Positions 38,106 to 46,989 of a stretch of DNA of 50,731 nucleotides are shown piece by piece. The stretch is from assembly GCA_947304695.1 (NCBI GenBank), contig CAMZBS010000003.1:1-50731 (forward strand). The letters are read 5' to 3'. Position 1 is the stretch's first letter. Every line of letters begins with the position of its first letter. Origin of the DNA: an uncultured Prevotella sp. (GTDB lineage Bacteria > Bacteroidota > Bacteroidia > Bacteroidales > Bacteroidaceae). The position numbers were made by a program, and so were the translations under genes. The notes below the pieces were generated by a model, which made no database searches, was not told the origin of the DNA, and worked only from the letters and a program-made list of their open reading frames with translations.

Positions 38106-39206
38106 ATGAAGACCAATTTAAGTGAGAACTACTGTGTGATTCTTGCAGGTGGAAAAGGACGGCGACTGTGGCCGTCAAGCCGGCTGGAACGCCCTAAACA
38201 ATTCATGGATTTCTTTGGATGTGGCCGATCACTGTTGCAGCAGACGTATGACCGTTTTGTGCAGTTCATGCCGAACGACCATATTTACGTGTGTACTTCG
38301 AAGGAACACCTGGGCCGCGTGCGCCAGCAACTGCCGGATCTGCCAGCCGATCATGTGCTGGCTGAGCCTGTGAACAGGAACACGGCACCCTCGGTGGCGT
38401 GGGCCGGTAGGCGCATTCACCGCGAAAGTGACGATGCAAGGATCATCATCACCCCTTCTGATCAGTTGGTGTTAGATGAAGAACGCTTCCGTCGCAACGT
38501 GCTCGACGCGCTGGACTACGTGGCCGACAACGACATTCTGCTGACCATGGGCATACAGCCTACACGTCCGGAACCGGGCTACGGTTACATCCAGATGGGT
38601 GAGCCGACGCTGGTGGAGGGCATCAGCAAGGTGCAGTCGTTCACCGAGAAGCCTGAGCGTGAGTTTGCAACGGTGTTCATGGAGAGCGGAGAGTTTCTGT
38701 GGAACACGGGCATCTATCTGTGCAACGTGCGCTACATGCGCCATTTCTTCCTGAGTATCATTAAGGACATGTCCTACCGTTTGGCCTATCTGCAGGGCCG
38801 TTACACGCTGGAAGAGGAGGAACGCTATGTGCAGGAGCACTTCCCTTCCTATCCGAACCTGTCGTTCGACAAAGCTGCTTTGGAACTTTCTGAGGATGGT
38901 GTCTATGTGAAGAAATGCGACTTCGGGTGGGCTGATATCGGAACGTGGCACGCCTTGTATGAATGCATGCATAAGACGGAGGACGACAACGTGGTGCTGG
39001 GTGCCACGGATGTGATCATGGAGGACTGCCGCAACAACATTGTCTGTCTGCCGAAAGGTCACGTGGGTGTGATCAACGGTCTCGACGGCTATATTGTAGC
39101 TGAACAGGGAGATGTGTTGTTGATTTGTCCTAAGCTGGACTCGTCGGCCTTGATTCGCAAGTATGTGAACGAAGTGGGAATCAAGTACGGGGAGAAGTTC
39201 GTTTAA
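38106..39206 (+). CDS. manC: Mannose-1-phosphate guanylyltransferase
   Basis: 366 residues from the ATG at 38106 (MKTNLSENYCVILAGGKG). An earlier start at 38037 would add 23 unconserved residues. It makes GDP-mannose for capsule, LPS or O-glycans. The signature GGKGRRLWPSSRLERPKQF lies at the N-terminus. ADHVLAEPVNRNTAPSVAWA, IITPSDQLVLDE, YGYIQMG, VQSFTEKPE and GEFLWNTGIYL follow. KKCDFGWADIGTWHALYE marks the active-site end. The C-terminal cupin (phosphomannose isomerase) half of bifunctional enzymes is missing, so this is the single-domain form. A 20-bp hairpin follows the stop directly. Confidence 0.94.
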   Translation: MKTNLSENYCVILAGGKGRRLWPSSRLERPKQFMDFFGCGRSLLQQTYDRFVQFMPNDHIYVCTSKEHLGRVRQQLPDLPADHVLAEPVNRNTAPSVAWAGRRIHRESDDARIIITPSDQLVLDEERFRRNVLDALDYVADNDILLTMGIQPTRPEPGYGYIQMGEPTLVEGISKVQSFTEKPEREFATVFMESGEFLWNTGIYLCNVRYMRHFFLSIIKDMSYRLAYLQGRYTLEEEERYVQEHFPSYPNLSFDKAALELSEDGVYVKKCDFGWADIGTWHALYECMHKTEDDNVVLGATDVIMEDCRNNIVCLPKGHVGVINGLDGYIVAEQGDVLLICPKLDSSALIRKYVNEVGIKYGEKFV

Positions 39207-39268
39207 GTTTAGCGTTTGCTACCGCTTCGCAGTAGAACAATTGCAGCGGTAGCAAACGCTAAACTTTA
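39207..39268. terminator. Long hairpin between convergent manC and HIT gene
   Basis: Perfect 20-bp arms: GTTTAGCGTTTGCTACCGCT at 39207-39226 and its complement at 39245-39264, 18-nt loop, then TTT. It begins on the base after the manC stop and ends 10 bp before the HIT gene stop. Confidence 0.88.
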
Positions 39269-39274
39269 TATCAT

Positions 39275-39664
39275 TCAGATTTCTTTCAGAATCTTATCGG
39301 CTATCTGCTTCATTTCCTCGGCAGGGAGCTGTAGCTTTTCCTTACGGAAGTCAACGTCGGCCTCGCTCTGCATGGGGATGAGATGGATGTGGGCGTGGGG
39401 CACTTCGAGGCCCAGCACCACCTGAGCCACCTTGCGGCAGGGGAAGGCTTTCTTGATGGCTACGGCCACGCGCTTGGCAAACAGCTGGAAGCGTGCCAGT
39501 TCGTCGTCGTCCATGTCGAAGATATAGTCTACTTCGCGGCGCGGAATCACGAGTGTGTGTCCCTTTGCCAGCGGGTTGATGTCAAGGAATGCGTAGAACT
39601 CGTCGTTCTCGGCGCATTTGTAGCTGGGTATTTCGCCAGCGGCGATTTTGCTGAAGATGTCCAT
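39275..39664 (-). CDS. HIT-family nucleotide-binding protein
   Basis: 129 residues. The N-terminus MDIFSKIAAGEIPSYKCAENDEFYAFLDINPLAKGHTLVIPRREVDYIFD is standard for the Hint branch. The histidine triad is VPHAHIHLIPM near residue 90; the central His is the nucleophile in hydrolysis of nucleoside phosphoramidates or dinucleotides. Cytoplasmic. It follows greA by 34 bp on the same strand, a pairing often seen in Bacteroidota, so the two probably share the greA promoter. Its physiological substrate is not known. Confidence 0.94.
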   Translation of the reverse strand: MDIFSKIAAGEIPSYKCAENDEFYAFLDINPLAKGHTLVIPRREVDYIFDMDDDELARFQLFAKRVAVAIKKAFPCRKVAQVVLGLEVPHAHIHLIPMQSEADVDFRKEKLQLPAEEMKQIADKILKEI

Positions 39665-39698
39665 TGTTTATTTGCGGTTTTAGGTTTGAAACTTCCAA

Positions 39699-40166
39699 TC
39701 ACCCAACGGTGATTTTCTCGATGCGCAGCTTGATGGTGCCGCGTGGAATCTTCACTTCCACCTCGTCGCCCACCTTGTGGTTCAGCAGGCCCTGTGCAAT
39801 GGGGGTCTGGATGCTGATTTTTCCCTCGCGCAGGTTGGCTTCGTTTTCGCTCACGATGGTGTAGGTCATGCGGGCCTTGTTGGCCAGGTTGGTCATTTCC
39901 ACCTTGGAGAGAATCTGCACCGAGTCGCTGCTCAGCCGTGATGTGTCTACGATTTTTGCTTCGCTGATGGCCAGTTTCATCTGGTTGATCTTCGACTCCA
40001 GATGAGCCTGTGCCTCCTTGGCGGCTTCATATTCTGAGTTCTCGCTCAGGTCGCCCTTGTCGCGTGCCTCGGCAATGGCTGCCGAAGCCTTGGGGCGCTC
40101 CACGCCTTCCAGGCGCTTTAGTTCGGCCACGAGCTTATCGTAGCCTTCTTGTGACATGTATGCCAT
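39699..40166 (-). CDS. greA: Transcription elongation factor GreA
   Basis: 155 residues, the normal length. The N-terminal coiled coil has YMSQEGYDKLVAELKRLEGVERPKASAAIAEARDKGDLSENSEYEAAKEAQ, with the DLSENSEY tip carrying the acidic residues that enter the RNA polymerase secondary channel. The C-terminal FKBP-like domain includes MTYTIVSENEANLREGKISIQTPIAQGLLNHKVGDEVEV. GreA rescues backtracked polymerase by stimulating transcript cleavage. A promoter lies about 115 bp upstream of the start. Confidence 0.97.
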   Translation of the reverse strand: MAYMSQEGYDKLVAELKRLEGVERPKASAAIAEARDKGDLSENSEYEAAKEAQAHLESKINQMKLAISEAKIVDTSRLSSDSVQILSKVEMTNLANKARMTYTIVSENEANLREGKISIQTPIAQGLLNHKVGDEVEVKIPRGTIKLRIEKITVG

Positions 40167-40279
40167 AATATTTACGGTTTTACTGTTAAAAAATTCGTTA
40201 GCAAAAAATAAAGAATCCCGACATTGGTGTTATTTGTCGGAATCCCTCGATTGTTCTGAAATTTCACTTAATTCGCTGG

Positions 40280-40311
40280 CAAAGATACGAACTTTTTCCG
40301 AACCGACCAAA
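40280..40311 (-). promoter_or_regulatory. greA promoter
   Basis: Minus-strand -7 box TATCTTTG (CAAAGATA at 40280-40287), with TTTG (CAAA at 40308-40311) 20 bp upstream. A 110-nt leader separates it from greA. Array E begins 20 bp beyond the -33 element. Confidence 0.85.
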
Positions 40312-40330
40312 CATTTTGGTCTAAAAAACG

Positions 40331-40437
40331 CTTCTGAGCCTTAATTGTGTGCTGCAACTGAGGCTTAGTAAGTCCGTAACTGAGGCTCAGTTGTGCGATA
40401 ACTGAGCCTCGGTTGCGATGCAATTGAGGCTTAATTG
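40331..40437. repeat. 22-bp phased palindrome array E (5 units), between greA and sensor promoters
   Basis: Units start at 40331, 40355, 40377, 40399 and 40421: CTTCTGAGCCTTAATTG, CAACTGAGGCTTAGTAA, TAACTGAGGCTCAGTTG, TAACTGAGCCTCGGTTG and CAATTGAGGCTTAATTG. Spacing is 24, 22, 22 and 22 bp. It lies between two divergent promoters. Confidence 0.9.
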
Positions 40438-40472
40438 CACGGCAGTGGTGAAGAATGTTGCAAAAAATTGCG

Positions 40473-40500
40473 TTGGTTTCGGTGAAAAACCGTAACTTTG
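40473..40500 (+). promoter_or_regulatory. Promoter of the hybrid sensor gene
   Basis: The -7 box TAACTTTG is at 40493-40500, with TTG at 40473-40475. The ATG at 40506 follows after five bases, predicting a leaderless or near-leaderless mRNA. Confidence 0.7.
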
Positions 40501-40505
40501 CAAGC

Positions 40506-43500
40506 ATGATGAAGCATCTTTACCTTGTGACTGCTATGCTGTTGCTGACGGCCATGGCCGCCTTGGCTCAGCCCGATTACCGCCAGCGCCAGCTGACGAT
40601 GGACGACGGCCTGCCGTCGAACTCCGTCCGTAACATTGTGCAAGACACCCGGGGCTTCCTGTGGATAGGCACTGAGAAGGGCTTGTGCCGCTATGACGGT
40701 GTGGCCCTGCTGACCTACCGCATTGACGACAGCGGCGTAGACCAGCTTGTGACCTCGCTTCTGCTGGGCACCCACGACGACCTCTATGTGGCCACTGCCC
40801 AGGGCGTCTACAACTTCAGCTTCCGCACCGAGCAGTTCCGCAAGCTGCCCTTCGAGCTGACAGCTCCCGTGACCCATATCACCACCGACCGCGAGGGCAA
40901 CCTCTGGGTGGCCACCCAGGGTCAGGGCGTGTTGAGTTATGTGGAGGACGACGAAGAGCCGCAGTTCTATGCCTTCGACGAGATTGGCGGCCGCGTGTCG
41001 CACGTCTATGTCGATGCCGACAACCAGCTGTGGGCACTGACCACCCAGACGGGTTCCTCGCTGTGGCGGCTGAACAAGGGCAGGAAGGTGTTCGAGCCGG
41101 TCAGCGTGCAGTCTGACCAGCCCTACGGCACGCTCAGCATGCTGCAGGACGGTGACGGCAACCGCTGGATAGGCACGTGGGAACACGGTCTGATGCTGCT
41201 TCATGACAACGGACAACTGGAGCCCATGCCGGCTCCCACCACTGGCCATTGCCTACACATACGCACGCTGAGCGAGCTGCAGCAGGGCCAGCTGCTCGTG
41301 GGCTGCGACGACGGTCTGTGGCTTTTCGACATCCGTCAGCGCACCTACAGCCTCTATCTGCCCCAGCGCTTCGTCCATGCTGTGACCCGTGACCGCGAAG
41401 GCGGTCTGTGGGTGGGCACCAATTATGGTGGGCTGACTTATATCTCGCCCATTGCCCACCGCTTCGATGCCACGCCGGGCGGCATCACCTCGCGCTTCTG
41501 CGAAGACCGCCGGGGCCGCATCTGGGTGGCCAGCGACAACGTGGGCATCCTCTGCTACCTGAAAGGCCAGCGCCAGGAGTCCTTCCTTGGCCAGCAGCAT
41601 TTGCAGAACCTGAACATCCACGCCCTCTGCATGGACGGCGACGACCTGTGGATAGGCACCTTCAGCGACGGTGTCTATGTGCTCTCGACCACCACTGGTC
41701 AGCTGCGCCACTACACCACGGGGACCGATGTCCACACGCTCTACGACGACAACTCCTACGCCATCTTCCGCGACCGTCAGGGCCGCATGTGGGTAGGCAC
41801 CCAGCAGGGACTGTGCCGCTACGACCGCAGCAGTGGCCGCTTTGACCGCATTGCCACTCTCGGCGCCGTGGCCATCGACATGTGTGAAGACCAGGGCGGG
41901 CGCCTTTGGGTAGCCACCCAGGGTGCGGGCCTCTACCGCTACGACCGCGACGGCCAGATGGAGCAGTACCAGCACAACGGCAAGCAGGAAAACACGCTGA
42001 GCGACAACCTCGTGAACAGCGTCATTACCAGCAACGACGGCACCATCTGGGCAGGAACGCAAGGCGGCCTGTGCCGCTACGACGACCAGATAGACGACTT
42101 CCGCCGCGTGCGTCTCGACGTGCCCAAGCAGGCCGTAGCTGCCATTGTCGAAGACCAGAATGCGCTCTGGATTTCAGGCGACTGCGGCATCCTGAAGTAC
42201 ACCCCCGACCAGGGCGTGCAGCGATTCACCCGCCAGGACGGTCTGGTCAGTGAGCAGTTCCAGCCCAACGCCTGCCTCAAGGCCAGCGACGGGCGCATAT
42301 ATTTCGGTACCATCAGCGGTTTCAATTCCTTCTTCCCCTATCAGATCAAGGTCAACCAGCTGAAGCCCATGGTCTATATTACCCAGCTTGAGTTCAACAA
42401 CAACCCCGTCGAGGTGGGCAACTGGCACCTGCCCGTGTCGCTGCCGTACACCGACCAGCTCGACATCTACTACAACGACCGTGTGTTCAGCCTCTCGTTT
42501 GCATCGCTCAGCTACTGTTCGCCCGAAAAGAACATCTATGCCTACATGCTCGAAGGTTTCGACAACGACTGGAACTACGTGGGTCACGGCCAGAAGGCCA
42601 CCTACACCAACCTCTCGGCTGGTACTTACACCTTCCGCGTGCGGGCCACCAACAATGACGGTATCTGGTGCGACGGCGAGGCAAGGCTGAAGGTGGTGGT
42701 CCATCCCCCGTTCTGGTGGAACATCTATGCGAAGATATTCTATGTGCTGCTGGCCCTCGGTCTGGTGTGGCTGATTGTCTATCTGCGCCTGTCGCAGAAC
42801 GAGCGCCGCCACCGCCGTGAGATGACCCAGCTCAGCGAGGCCAAGGAACAGGAGATGCGCGACGCCCGCATGGAGTTCTTCACCATGATAGCCCATGAGA
42901 TACGCACCCCCGTGTCGCTCATCATCGGACCGCTGGAACAGCTGAAGAGCAAGTTCAGGGAGTGGCAGGAGGCCCCCGAACTGATGAGTTCCTTGGACAC
43001 CATCGACCGCAATGCCCACCGCCTGCTGGAGCTGGTGAACCAACTGTTGGACTTCCGCAAGGTGGAACAGAACCAGCAGGAGATGAACTTCGCACCCCAG
43101 AACGTGGGCGAACTGCTCACCTCGGTGGCTGCCAGTTTTGCACCTGCGCTGAAATTGCGCGGTCGCAAGCTCACCACCCATCTGCCCAAGGAGCATGTCA
43201 CCGCCGTGCTCGACCGCGAAGCCATTACCAAGGTGGTGAGCAACCTGCTGTCGAATGCCAACAAGTATGCCAAGAGCCATATTGAGCTGTCGCTCAGCAT
43301 GCTGGCTGACGGCCAGCATCTGAACATAGCCGTAGCCGACGACGGGCCTGGCATCAGCAAGAAAGACCTGCCCAACGTGTTCCAGCCCTTCTATCAGGGA
43401 CAGAACAACAAGCCAGGAACAGGCATCGGACTGAGCATTGTAAAGAGCGTGGTCGATTTGCACCACGGAAGCATCAGTATCGACTCGGAACTGGGACAGG

Positions 43501-44066
43501 GCACCACGTTCAACATCATTCTGCCCCTCACGCAGGAAATGGCGGCCGAGAACACTGCGCCCAAGCCTGAAGATACTGCCGCCGAGACACCGGCTGCCGT
43601 AGCCGAGGCCCCATTAGAGAAGCCCACCATGCTCATTGTCGACGACAACGAGGAAATGCTCACCTTCCTGGTCACCACCTTCATGGACAGCTATGAGGTC
43701 ATTCCCGCCCGCGACGGTACCGAGGCCCTGAAACTGCTCGAAGAGTCACTGGTGGTGAAGGACGGACGGCAGCCCACGTCGACCATCCAGCTCATTATCA
43801 GCGACTGGATGATGGAACAGATGGACGGCCCCGAGCTGTGCAGCCGCATGCGCCAAAACCCCGCCACGAGCCACATTCCCTTCGTGCTGCTCACGGCCAA
43901 GACCGACAGCCAGTCGAAGGTACAGGCCATGGAGGCAGGCGTCGACGCCTTCATAGAGAAGCCCTTTGCCGTGAAATATCTGGAGGCATGTCTGCGCAAT
44001 CTGCTTGATCGCAACAAGCGTGTGGAGCAGCATTTTTCCATGGGAGAAAACCTAAAAACAACTTAA
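40506..44066 (+). CDS. Hybrid two-component sensor lacking the AraC output domain
   Basis: 1186 residues from the ATG at 40506 (or 40509); an earlier start at 40455 precedes the promoter. Signal peptide ...LLLTAMAALAQ. Two Reg_prop propellers fill about residues 25-660 (repeated GxLWIGTxxGLCRYD). A Y_Y_Y domain follows, then one membrane helix near 740-762. The HisKA motif FFTMIAHEIRTPVSLIIGPLEQL has the phospho-His near residue 797. ATPase motifs are NLLSNANKYA, DDGPGISKKDL and GTGIGLSIVK. A receiver near 1040-1165 has MLIVDDNEEM and ISDWMM (Asp near 1100). Usual HTCS proteins continue with an AraC helix-turn-helix; this one stops after ...HFSMGENLKTT. Output partner and ligand unknown. Confidence 0.93.
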   Translation: MMKHLYLVTAMLLLTAMAALAQPDYRQRQLTMDDGLPSNSVRNIVQDTRGFLWIGTEKGLCRYDGVALLTYRIDDSGVDQLVTSLLLGTHDDLYVATAQGVYNFSFRTEQFRKLPFELTAPVTHITTDREGNLWVATQGQGVLSYVEDDEEPQFYAFDEIGGRVSHVYVDADNQLWALTTQTGSSLWRLNKGRKVFEPVSVQSDQPYGTLSMLQDGDGNRWIGTWEHGLMLLHDNGQLEPMPAPTTGHCLHIRTLSELQQGQLLVGCDDGLWLFDIRQRTYSLYLPQRFVHAVTRDREGGLWVGTNYGGLTYISPIAHRFDATPGGITSRFCEDRRGRIWVASDNVGILCYLKGQRQESFLGQQHLQNLNIHALCMDGDDLWIGTFSDGVYVLSTTTGQLRHYTTGTDVHTLYDDNSYAIFRDRQGRMWVGTQQGLCRYDRSSGRFDRIATLGAVAIDMCEDQGGRLWVATQGAGLYRYDRDGQMEQYQHNGKQENTLSDNLVNSVITSNDGTIWAGTQGGLCRYDDQIDDFRRVRLDVPKQAVAAIVEDQNALWISGDCGILKYTPDQGVQRFTRQDGLVSEQFQPNACLKASDGRIYFGTISGFNSFFPYQIKVNQLKPMVYITQLEFNNNPVEVGNWHLPVSLPYTDQLDIYYNDRVFSLSFASLSYCSPEKNIYAYMLEGFDNDWNYVGHGQKATYTNLSAGTYTFRVRATNNDGIWCDGEARLKVVVHPPFWWNIYAKIFYVLLALGLVWLIVYLRLSQNERRHRREMTQLSEAKEQEMRDARMEFFTMIAHEIRTPVSLIIGPLEQLKSKFREWQEAPELMSSLDTIDRNAHRLLELVNQLLDFRKVEQNQQEMNFAPQNVGELLTSVAASFAPALKLRGRKLTTHLPKEHVTAVLDREAITKVVSNLLSNANKYAKSHIELSLSMLADGQHLNIAVADDGPGISKKDLPNVFQPFYQGQNNKPGTGIGLSIVKSVVDLHHGSISIDSELGQGTTFNIILPLTQEMAAENTAPKPEDTAAETPAAVAEAPLEKPTMLIVDDNEEMLTFLVTTFMDSYEVIPARDGTEALKLLEESLVVKDGRQPTSTIQLIISDWMMEQMDGPELCSRMRQNPATSHIPFVLLTAKTDSQSKVQAMEAGVDAFIEKPFAVKYLEACLRNLLDRNKRVEQHFSMGENLKTT

Positions 44067-44136
44067 AATAGGGCCGATTATGATATATTTTATTTAATTA
44101 AGGTGTGAAAATGGCCGATTATTGCGGAATTGTGCG

Positions 44137-44144
44137 TAAATTTG
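44137..44144 (+). promoter_or_regulatory. Promoter -7 box for the DUF6242-porG-uppS-bamA-skp cluster
   Basis: TAAATTTG, about 30 bp before the ATG at 44174. A direct repeat GGCCGATTAT (44072 and 44113) lies upstream. Confidence 0.6.
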
Positions 44145-44173
44145 CAGCCAAATTTGAATAAAGTTCAGAGCAG

Positions 44174-45505
44174 ATGAAACGATTTTCCCGCGTGCTCAGC
44201 CTATTGTTGCTGGCCAGTGTGGCACTTACGTCGTGTCTTAATTCGAGCGATGACGACGTCACACTCCATGACGATGCGGCCATCACAGCCTTCTCGCTGG
44301 GCGTCATCAACCGATATTACCACACCACATCGGCCACTACCGGCAACGACACTGTGGTGAAAACAACTATCACGGGGTCGAACTACAAGATGACCATTGA
44401 TCAGATAGGCATGCAGATCTACAACCTCGACTCGCTGCCCATGGGCTGCGATGCTGCCCACGTGCTCTGTTCGGTTTCGGCCTACAACAGCGGTGCCATT
44501 GCCGTGCAAAGACACACTGACTCGCTGTTTGTGTGGTACAGCTCGTCCGACTCCATTGACTTCACCCAGCCGCGCGTCTTCCGCGTCTTTTCTTCAGACG
44601 GCAGCTACTATCGCGACTACAAAGTGACGCTGAACGTGTCGCAGCAAACGGGTACTGACTTCGATTGGAAGCTCACCTCCGACACCACATTGCTCGCTGG
44701 CTTCGACGGCATGAAGGTCGTAGCACTGGGCAACAGGCTCCTGGCCTTCGGGAAGAAAGACGGTCAGACAAGCGTCATCTCGTCGGTCAACGGTTCAAAG
44801 TGGACGCTGTTGGGAACAAACCTCAGCACCCCGTTCGATGCCGATGCTTGGCAGAACGTGGTGGTGAAGGACGGCAAGGTCTATATGCTTAGCGGCCAGC
44901 AGTTGCTGCGCACGGCCGACGGTGAGCAGTGGGAGCAGGTGGCCGACGCCAGCCAGCTTAGCAAGCTTGTAGGTGCTGCCACGAAGGAACTCTTCGCCCT
45001 GGGTGCCGACGGAATGCTGAAGGCTTCTATTGACAATGGAACGACATGGACAGACGAGCTTCTCGACGATTCGCTCTCGCTGCTGCCTACTCAGGGAATG
45101 GCTTCGGTCAGCTTCCCATATTACCCCAGCGACTCTACCGACTACGTGCTCCTTGCGGGCAACGACGGCAGCAAGACCTGTGTGTGGCGCAAGATAAGCC
45201 AGTACGGCGGACAGCAGAAGGGTGGCCAGTGGGTCAACATGGTAGTCAACGAAAGCCTCGCCAACCACTGGTTGCCGCTGCACCAGCAGCTCAGCCTTGT
45301 GCGTTATGACGGCGTGGTACTGGCAGCAGGCAATGGCAGGACGCTCTATCAGACCCGCGACCAGGGCGTCACTTGGGAGGAGAACAGCAGTTGCGTGCTG
45401 CCGACCTCCGTCACCGGCAACAGCCTTTCCATGGCCGTCGATGCCAAGGACAACCTCTGGGTTGTCACCAGCACGGGTCAGGTGTGGCAGGGCATGAAGC
45501 GATAA
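44174..45505 (+). CDS. DUF6242-type lipoprotein
   Basis: 443 residues. Lipoprotein signal MKRFSRVLSLLLLASVALTSC with Cys21, followed by an acidic stretch (LNSSDDDVTLHDD) that suggests outer-membrane or surface sorting. Residues of about 28-160 form a domain with ITAFSLGVINRYYHT and YKMTIDQIGMQIYNLDSLPMG. The rest looks like a propeller with WSNDG-type repeats (WTLLGTNLSTPF, LLRTADGEQWEQV, LKASIDNGTTWTDE, LYQTRDQGVTWEEN). I recall this combination as DUF6242 in Bacteroidota, with no known function. It sits 40 bp ahead of porG in the same direction. Confidence 0.8.
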   Translation: MKRFSRVLSLLLLASVALTSCLNSSDDDVTLHDDAAITAFSLGVINRYYHTTSATTGNDTVVKTTITGSNYKMTIDQIGMQIYNLDSLPMGCDAAHVLCSVSAYNSGAIAVQRHTDSLFVWYSSSDSIDFTQPRVFRVFSSDGSYYRDYKVTLNVSQQTGTDFDWKLTSDTTLLAGFDGMKVVALGNRLLAFGKKDGQTSVISSVNGSKWTLLGTNLSTPFDADAWQNVVVKDGKVYMLSGQQLLRTADGEQWEQVADASQLSKLVGAATKELFALGADGMLKASIDNGTTWTDELLDDSLSLLPTQGMASVSFPYYPSDSTDYVLLAGNDGSKTCVWRKISQYGGQQKGGQWVNMVVNESLANHWLPLHQQLSLVRYDGVVLAAGNGRTLYQTRDQGVTWEENSSCVLPTSVTGNSLSMAVDAKDNLWVVTSTGQVWQGMKR

Positions 45506-45545
45506 TGCTTGCGCGCGCGTATATATAATAAGGTGAAAAGACAGA

Positions 45546-46226
45546 ATGAAGCACTACGTCGTACTCATTGCACTGCTGTTTGCAGCCATCAGCGTCCGTG
45601 CACAGCAAGATCCTGAATACAGGCTGGAGCTGGGCGGCGGTCTGGGACTGGCAGCATATGAGGGCGACTTCAATGAAAATCCACTCAAGGGCATGCAGCC
45701 TATGGCTACGCTCGTGGCCAAGTACAAGCTGAACCCGCGCATGGCATGGGGCTGCTTCCTGGGATACACGCAGCTGAAAGGGTCATCGGAAGATGCTGGC
45801 ACCTACTATCCCGATTTGGACATCGAGCCCATCAAGTTCAAGTCGAAGGTTGTTGACTTCCAACTGCGCTTCGAGTGCAACTTCTGGGCGTTCGGAACAG
45901 GGCGCGAATACTTCGGAGCCAAACCGTGGGCACCGTTCATGACCTTCGGGTTGGGGCTCACGTTTGCCAATGCCGGCAAGTCAGCTGCTGGCCTGCAGTT
46001 GCCCATTGGACTGGGTGTGAAATACAAGCTGGCCAAACGCCTGAACCTGGCTGCCGAGTGGGTCATGCACTTCACCGGCACCGATGAGATTGACGGAATC
46101 TCAGACCCCTTCAATATCAAGAGCAGCGGACTGTTTAAAAACACCGACTGCTACAGTGTGCTGGGGGTGACGCTGACCTACGACTTGTGGGAAAAATGTA
46201 AAACCTGTAACAATGATAAAGACTGA
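45546..46226 (+). CDS. porG: PorG-like outer-membrane protein (DUF6089)
   Basis: 226 residues. Signal peptide [20 protein letters not shown]. Outer-membrane beta-barrel pattern of alternating residues: [45 protein letters not shown], then [14 protein letters not shown] and [21 protein letters not shown]. Similar DUF6089 proteins include PorG, an outer-membrane component of the type IX secretion system. Synteny porG-uppS-bamA-ompH-ompH matches the arrangement I recall in Porphyromonas gingivalis. Its last 14 bases overlap the first possible start of uppS. The sorting-tail proteins elsewhere in this window would be its cargo. Confidence 0.85.
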   Translation: MKHYVVLIALLFAAISVRAQQDPEYRLELGGGLGLAAYEGDFNENPLKGMQPMATLVAKYKLNPRMAWGCFLGYTQLKGSSEDAGTYYPDLDIEPIKFKSKVVDFQLRFECNFWAFGTGREYFGAKPWAPFMTFGLGLTFANAGKSAAGLQLPIGLGVKYKLAKRLNLAAEWVMHFTGTDEIDGISDPFNIKSSGLFKNTDCYSVLGVTLTYDLWEKCKTCNNDKD

Positions 46227-46989
46227 ACAGAAACTGGATATGACACGCATCCCGCAGCACATTGCCATCATCATGGACGGCAATGGGCGCTGGGCCACCG
46301 AACGTGGAAAGCACCGCTCCTACGGACATCAGGCAGGAGTGGAGGCTGTACGCCGCATTACGTCGGAATGTACCCGGCTGGGCGTGAAATATCTGACATT
46401 ATACACCTTCTCCACTGAAAATTGGAACCGACCCGCCGACGAGGTGGCTGCACTGCTGGGACTCGTACTGACGGCACTGGAGGACGAGATCTTCATGAAG
46501 AACAACGTCCAGTTCCGCGTCATCGGCGACATGAAGCGACTGCCCGAGAACCTACAGAAGAAACTGTGGGACACCATGGAGCATACGGCACAGAACGATG
46601 CCATGACCATGGTGGTGGCCATCAGCTACAGCAGCCGTTGGGAGATTACAGATGCGGTGCGCGAGATTGTGTGGGATTCGTGCAGAAAGCTGATAGGACA
46701 GGGTTACACTGCTGAGGAGCTGATGAACGAGGTAACGGAAGAAACCATCTCGCAGCATTTGAACACCTACTTCATGCCCGATCCCGACCTGCTCATCCGT
46801 ACGGGTGGAGAACTTCGCATCTCAAACTATCTGCTGTGGCAGATTGCCTATACTGAACTGTACTTCTGCGACACCTACTGGCCCGACTTCGATGAGGCTG
46901 AGCTTCACAAGGCCATTGCCAGCTATCAGGGTCGCCAGCGACGGTTCGGTAAGACCGAGGCACAGGTGGAGGAAAGCGAGAAGCGATAA
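46213..46989 (+). CDS. uppS: Undecaprenyl diphosphate synthase
   Basis: 258 residues from 46213; the ATG at 46240 ([19 protein letters not shown]) is an equally likely start and avoids overlap with porG. It makes the C55 lipid carrier for peptidoglycan and surface glycans. Motifs: [34 protein letters not shown] with the catalytic Asp of [21 protein letters not shown], and the C-terminal [37 protein letters not shown]. All are conserved. It belongs to the porG-uppS-bamA run. Confidence 0.96.
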   Translation: MIKTEQKLDMTRIPQHIAIIMDGNGRWATERGKHRSYGHQAGVEAVRRITSECTRLGVKYLTLYTFSTENWNRPADEVAALLGLVLTALEDEIFMKNNVQFRVIGDMKRLPENLQKKLWDTMEHTAQNDAMTMVVAISYSSRWEITDAVREIVWDSCRKLIGQGYTAEELMNEVTEETISQHLNTYFMPDPDLLIRTGGELRISNYLLWQIAYTELYFCDTYWPDFDEAELHKAIASYQGRQRRFGKTEAQVEESEKR

